Below, piece after piece: positions 62,110-64,000 of a stretch of 64,000 bases of DNA; the stretch's first letter is position 1; every line of letters begins with the position of its first letter. Location of the stretch: contig CAYIYM010000007.1 of NCBI GenBank assembly GCA_964367685.1, forward strand, positions 23,942-87,941. Direction: 5' to 3'. The notes under the pieces are model-generated. The model did not search any database, had not been told where the DNA came from, and saw only the letters and a program-made list of their open reading frames with translations. A program made the translations under genes and the position numbers. This DNA is from CAUPWF01 sp964367685 (GTDB taxonomy: Bacteria; Bacillota; Clostridia; Lachnospirales; Lachnospiraceae).

Positions 62110-62849
62110 AAGCTCTCGCCCTCCTTACATGAATAATCGGGTATGCCCTGTTTCGGGGCAGCCTTGCCTTTGGCAGCGTCCTCCTGCGCCCACTTGTAAA
62201 TGGTGGCTGCATGGCTCTGGTACTGCTTCCCGGTGGAAGCGATATGGCAGGAAAGCCGGTCAATATAATACTCCCACTTGTCGGGCAGCTCTGTTTTCAG
62301 CCCGGAAAGCTCTGTATCGGTCAGTATCACATTGTTGTATCTGCCATAAGCGGCGGGGGCGGGGTGTCCCGTTTCTCCCTCTCTCTCTTTTTCTATCTCT
62401 TTCTCTAACTCTATCTCTATCTCTGGTGGACGAATGTCGGACAAATGTCCGCCTTTTGTCCGGGGCGGTAAAAGTGCCTTGTTTTCCAGCCTTGCAGCCC
62501 GTTTTCTCTCGGCTTCGGTAGAGGACTGTCCTATCATCAGCTCAATATCGGTCATATAAAAAGCCCCGCTGTCAAGCTGCTCCACAAGCCCCAACTGCCG
62601 GAAAATCTCTAAAGCCCTCTCAACCGTCCCTATCTGGTGGCGGGTCAGTGTCGCTATCATCTGCGCTGTGTAGGGGATATGCTCGTCAAGCTGCAACTTC
62701 CCGCCGTTTTTCAGAGATTTTAAGTACAGCTTCAAGAGGATATTGGAATATAAAATCCCGTCTTTCATATCTTCCAGCAGCACAATGGAGTCGCTGTCAA
62801 AAAAATTCTCTTTCAGCTTGAGGTAGTAATACTTGCGGTTATCTGCCAT
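62106..62849 (-). CDS. Phage-type replisome organizer
   Basis: 247 residues; the N-terminal domain (YYYLKLKENFFDSDSIVLLE, GILYSNILLKLYLKSL) is a winged-helix replisome organizer, with an acidic linker rich in Glu/Arg (IEIELEKEIEKERE). The C-terminal ~70 residues resemble the DnaD/DnaC-binding region. Recognises the element origin and recruits the DnaC-like protein. Confidence 0.88.
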   Translation of the reverse strand: MADNRKYYYLKLKENFFDSDSIVLLEDMKDGILYSNILLKLYLKSLKNGGKLQLDEHIPYTAQMIATLTRHQIGTVERALEIFRQLGLVEQLDSGAFYMTDIELMIGQSSTEAERKRAARLENKALLPPRTKGGHLSDIRPPEIEIELEKEIEKEREGETGHPAPAAYGRYNNVILTDTELSGLKTELPDKWEYYIDRLSCHIASTGKQYQSHAATIYKWAQEDAAKGKAAPKQGIPDYSCKEGESL

Positions 62850-63051
62850 TGTCCCTGTCCTCCTTTTTCCGGCGTTTGGAGTAGTAGCGGGGGCAAAGTA
62901 TGATAACCGCCCGGAAGCTCTGCTTACAGCTATGGGTACAGCCCCGGCAGAGGTCGTTGTATGTGATACGGTCGCAGGTGGTATTCCCGACTTTTACTTG
63001 CCGCAGGAAAAAAGACCATTCCAGCCGCCGTTTCTTGCTCATTCTTGGCAT
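62839..63051 (-). CDS. Small Cys-rich element protein
   Basis: 70 residues. LEWSFFLRQ near the start, then ITYNDLCRGCTHSCKQSFRA with a CxxCxxxC cluster that may bind metal and a very basic C-terminus (YYSKRRKKEDRDNGR). Similar short proteins precede the replisome organizer gene in related elements. RBS AGGAG 7 nt before the ATG. Function unknown; overlaps the next gene by 11 bp. Confidence 0.75.
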   Translation of the reverse strand: MPRMSKKRRLEWSFFLRQVKVGNTTCDRITYNDLCRGCTHSCKQSFRAVIILCPRYYSKRRKKEDRDNGR

Positions 63052-63235
63052 GGGTGCGCTCCTTTCTGCCGTTTCCGCTGGTGTGGCGGTATCGACGGTA
63101 ATTCTGTATCATCTCGGTATCATTTTCGGGGTTTTTCTGCCCTGTAAGCCCGTTAAAAAATCCTTTGGTATTGCGGGTAGAGTACGGGGCAGCCCCCTTG
63201 TTCTGTATGGGTTCGGGTACATTTTGGGGTGGTTT

Positions 63236-64000
63236 TTATCGTTCCTGTTCCTGCCTTTTCACAGGCTTGCGCTCCCGGCGTAAAATCTGGTCGATATTGC
63301 CCTTGACAGTCTGTAAGCGGCGGTATTCCTCCCGTTTTGCCCGGTAATCGTTGTAGCCGCTGTTTTTCTCTTTGATAAGGGCTTCAATCTCTGCTTGCAG
63401 GGCTTTATAGCTCGGCAGCTTGGAAATGCCGTTCTCCTTGAAATAACGGGCGGCTGCGTCTGCTATGATAAAGTCGCTTTCGTGCTTCTGTCGGTAGGCT
63501 GCTTTTGCTTTGGCGTTTTTCTGCTGTTTCAGCCCGTCCCGGACAGGGCGGGTCTTGGAATAGGCAAGCACCTGCCGTTGCAGCTCCTTTTTCCCGTTCA
63601 GCGTCTTTTCCACCTGCTTCAGCTCTGTAAGGCTTTCCTGCATGGCGGCATAAGCGGCAGAACAGGCTTCGTCCAGTTCCTCCGGGGAAGAAAAGCCGTA
63701 CTGTTGATAGGCGGTAACAGTAGCTGCCATTTGCTTTAGGTTGTGCTTTGCCGCCCAGCGGTCATAGCCCACGCCCTTGCCCTCGGCTCGCTTGGCTTCC
63801 CGGTCAACCATGCGCTGCAAGGTGTTGTCTGCCGGGGTGGTTTTTGCGGCTTTTTCCTCCCGCAAGCGTCCCTTTTGGGTGTGGGGGTATTCGGGTATGG
63901 CTTTGGTCTGTTCGGCGGCTCTGTGGGCGTTCTGCGTGAGCAGGGCAAGGACAGCAGCCTTGTCAAAATCGTCCCCCAGCTTCCGGGCTGTGATAGGCTT
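63236..64000 (-). CDS. Relaxase/mobilization protein, C-terminal part (5' end beyond window)
   Basis: Open from the window edge to a TAA at 63236-63238, so 254 residues are visible and the catalytic N-terminal part is missing. KPITARKLGDDFDKAAVLAL and AAKHNLKQMAATVTAYQQYG followed by a charged coiled coil (LQAEIEALIKEKNSG, RAKREEYRRLQTV) are typical of the tails of Tn1549-type relaxases. Nicks the origin of transfer for conjugation. Same frame stays open for 102 codons beyond the stop. Confidence 0.8.
   Translation of the reverse strand, partial: KPITARKLGDDFDKAAVLALLTQNAHRAAEQTKAIPEYPHTQKGRLREEKAAKTTPADNTLQRMVDREAKRAEGKGVGYDRWAAKHNLKQMAATVTAYQQYGFSSPEELDEACSAAYAAMQESLTELKQVEKTLNGKKELQRQVLAYSKTRPVRDGLKQQKNAKAKAAYRQKHESDFIIADAAARYFKENGISKLPSYKALQAEIEALIKEKNSGYNDYRAKREEYRRLQTVKGNIDQILRRERKPVKRQEQER

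Larger units (their letters stand above)
59300..64000. mobile_element. Integrative/mobilizable element end (serine recombinase type), continues past window
   Basis: GC content rises sharply at about 59.3 kb and codon use changes. Genes: large serine recombinase, tnpW, DnaC-like ATPase, replisome organizer, small Cys protein and relaxase, all on the minus strand and close-packed: a core seen in clostridial ICEs of the Tn4451/Tn1549-like group. The left end interrupts a GH32 gene. The other end and direct target repeat are not in the window. Confidence 0.88.

Noticed and set aside
62930..63112. 60-residue frame overlapping the Cys-rich protein gene as a separate gene
   Set aside because: The overlapping 70-residue frame has a proper RBS and a conserved-looking Cys cluster; this one is kept only as an observation about the relaxase frame.
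1..64000. CRISPR array, rRNA or tRNA genes
   Set aside because: No regularly spaced repeat series and no recognisable tRNA or rRNA sequence was seen while reading the window.

Overview
The window looks like a low-GC, motile, anaerobic Firmicute of the Clostridia, most likely Lachnospiraceae-like. Reasons: AT-rich DNA, strong AGGAGG-type ribosome binding sites, a Gram-positive style fla operon (FliY, FlbD, FliW/CsrA, DUF6470, TIGR02530 protein) and sigma-28 promoters. The species cannot be fixed from sequence alone. The last ~4.7 kb is visibly more GC-rich and belongs to an integrative element.

Layout. (1) 1-4.6 kb: a minus-strand lipoprotein / DUF4956 membrane protein / VTC (polyphosphate polymerase-like) operon, next to an OmpR-type two-component system. 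Both promoters carry the same 11-bp-periodic direct repeat at the same distance from the -10 box. (2) 4.7-7.4 kb: a DEAD-box RNA helicase with a long structured leader, and a divergent hemolysin III family membrane protein. (3) 7.4-45.5 kb: a very large flagellar locus, nearly all on the minus strand. A sigma-A promoter before flgB (39.07 kb) can drive flgB-fliE-fliFGHIJ-fliK-flgD-TIGR02530-flgE-flbD-motAB-fliM-cheY-flgC-fliY-fliO-fliPQR-flhBA-fliA-two rod/hook genes-comFB, about 22 kb without a clear terminator. Sigma-28 promoters then drive fliD-fliS-fliT-like, flgM-flgN-flgK-flgL-DUF6470-fliW-csrA, fliC, and a divergent secreted C39-like protease. The locus includes a FliK-like/FhlB-like gene pair, an unusual CheA lacking P3 and P5, and a glycosyltransferase-TPR protein next to flagellin. 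The flhF, flhG and main che genes usually found between flhA and fliA are absent, and flgC has moved away from flgB. (4) 45.5-59.3 kb: a thioesterase, then a carbohydrate uptake and catabolism region: a MsmK/UgpC-type ABC importer with PHP hydrolase and HAD phosphatase, then GH13 sucrose-phosphorylase-like enzyme, P-loop kinase, LacI regulator, Gfo/Idh/MocA oxidoreductase, medium-chain dehydrogenase and the 3' part of a GH32 gene. (5) 59.3-64 kb: one end of an integrative/mobilizable element (large serine recombinase, TnpW, DnaC-like ATPase, replisome organizer, small Cys-rich protein, relaxase C-terminus) that has cut the GH32 gene.

How it works together. Sigma-A makes the hook-basal body and export apparatus plus FliA. 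FlgM export after hook completion frees FliA for filament genes. FliW/CsrA probably tie flagellin translation to flagellin level through a CsrA-like site in the fliC leader. The sugar region probably imports a glucoside and splits it by phosphorolysis or hydrolysis under LacI control, but its 5' part is interrupted by the element.
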